From Casp-actino8 sp041159745 (GTDB lineage: Bacteria; Actinomycetota; Acidimicrobiia; Acidimicrobiales; Ilumatobacteraceae): a stretch of 6,920 bases of DNA. Positions 6,515 to 6,920 of this stretch are shown here, one piece after another. A program made the position numbers and the translations under genes. The first letter of the stretch is position 1. Every line of letters begins with the position of its first letter. The notes beneath the pieces are model-generated. The model saw only the letters and a program-made list of their open reading frames with translations. It was not told the DNA's origin and did not search any database. The DNA is taken from the NCBI GenBank assembly GCA_041159745.1, contig JBEAXP010000018.1:1-6920 (forward strand), in the 5' to 3' direction.

Positions 6515-6920
6515 TCAGAGACCTCCGTCGATCCCGATGATCTGGCCGGTCACCCAACTCGATGCCGGCGACACGAGATACAACGCGGCCAGCCCGAGAT
6601 CCTCTGGTGTCCCCAGACGACGCATCGGCAGACGAAGGATCTTCTCGAGCCGGGGAAGGTCACCTTCTTCGAGGCGCATCGCCTTCATCATGATTTCGGT
6701 GGGCACCGCACCGGGCATGATGCAGTTCACGCGAATGCGCGGCCCGAGTTCCTTGGCGTAAGTCATGGTGAGCGAATTCACCGCCGCCTTCGCCGCCGCG
6801 TAGTGACCGCTTCCCATCACCGTCGACACTGCGGCCTTCGACGAGATGTTGACGATCCGTCCGCCGTCGCGCATCATCCGCGCGGCAGTGTTGGTGCACA
6901 CCCAGATCGAAGTGAGGTTG
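6515..6920 (-). CDS. Short-chain dehydrogenase/reductase, classical SDR (5' part outside window)
   Basis: The last 134 residues of a classical SDR; the gene enters from the right edge, so the N-terminal cofactor motif TGxxxGxG is not visible. Counting from the first full codon, N1 in NLTS is the structural asparagine of the active site, S27 in NISS the catalytic serine, and Y40 and K44 in YAAAK the catalytic pair; the 13-residue Ser-Tyr spacing matches FabG. NCIMPGAVPTE (about 72-82) and the ending TGQIIGIDGGL are typical C-terminal SDR features. It uses NAD(P)H to interconvert a carbonyl and an alcohol; FabG-like sequence does not prove a role in fatty acid synthesis and no substrate can be named. 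The stop (6517-6515) lies 4 nt before the next gene's GTG, so the pair is probably translated in sequence and may act on related substrates. Confidence 0.93.
   Translation of the reverse strand, partial: NLTSIWVCTNTAARMMRDGGRIVNISSKAAVSTVMGSGHYAAAKAAVNSLTMTYAKELGPRIRVNCIMPGAVPTEIMMKAMRLEEGDLPRLEKILRLPMRRLGTPEDLGLAALYLVSPASSWVTGQIIGIDGGL

Overview
The window is GC-rich and wholly coding on the minus strand. It holds four complete genes plus a gene cut at each edge, with gaps of only -4 to 67 nt. Frequent GTG starts, strong Shine-Dalgarno sites before some genes and a Thr/Pro/Glu linker after a lipobox suggest a high-GC actinobacterium, possibly of the Acidimicrobiia (Ilumatobacter-like). That placement is an impression from protein style and was not tested. 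There are no RNA genes, mobile elements, CRISPR arrays or plus-strand genes that I can support, and no gene-free stretch longer than 67 nt.

In transcription order (right to left) the layout is: (1) the C-terminal part of a classical short-chain dehydrogenase (SDR); (2) a zinc-free, CurA/PTGR-like medium-chain NADP-dependent oxidoreductase starting 4 nt after the SDR stop; (3) after a 67-nt gap with a short palindrome and a strong ribosome binding site, a secreted lipoprotein with an FG-GAP/VCBS-type beta-propeller of probably seven blades; (4) 33 nt later, a two-cassette ABC-F ATPase; (5) overlapping it by 4 nt (ATGA), a class I SAM methyltransferase with the regulatory and C-terminal domains of the bacterial protein-lysine-methyltransferase group; (6) 14 nt later, a membrane di-iron hydroxylase of the sterol desaturase/fatty acid hydroxylase superfamily, most like alkylglycerol monooxygenase, cut by the left edge.

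The SDR and oxidoreductase form one tight pair, probably acting on lipid or ketone-type substrates. The other four genes are spaced like one transcription unit. The most notable coupling is ABC-F with the methyltransferase: an ATPase class that acts on ribosomes, translationally coupled to a probable protein methyltransferase, between genes for a surface lipoprotein and a membrane-lipid-type hydroxylase. No known named system matches this set as far as I can tell. A joint function is a hypothesis, and each gene on its own belongs to a widespread family.
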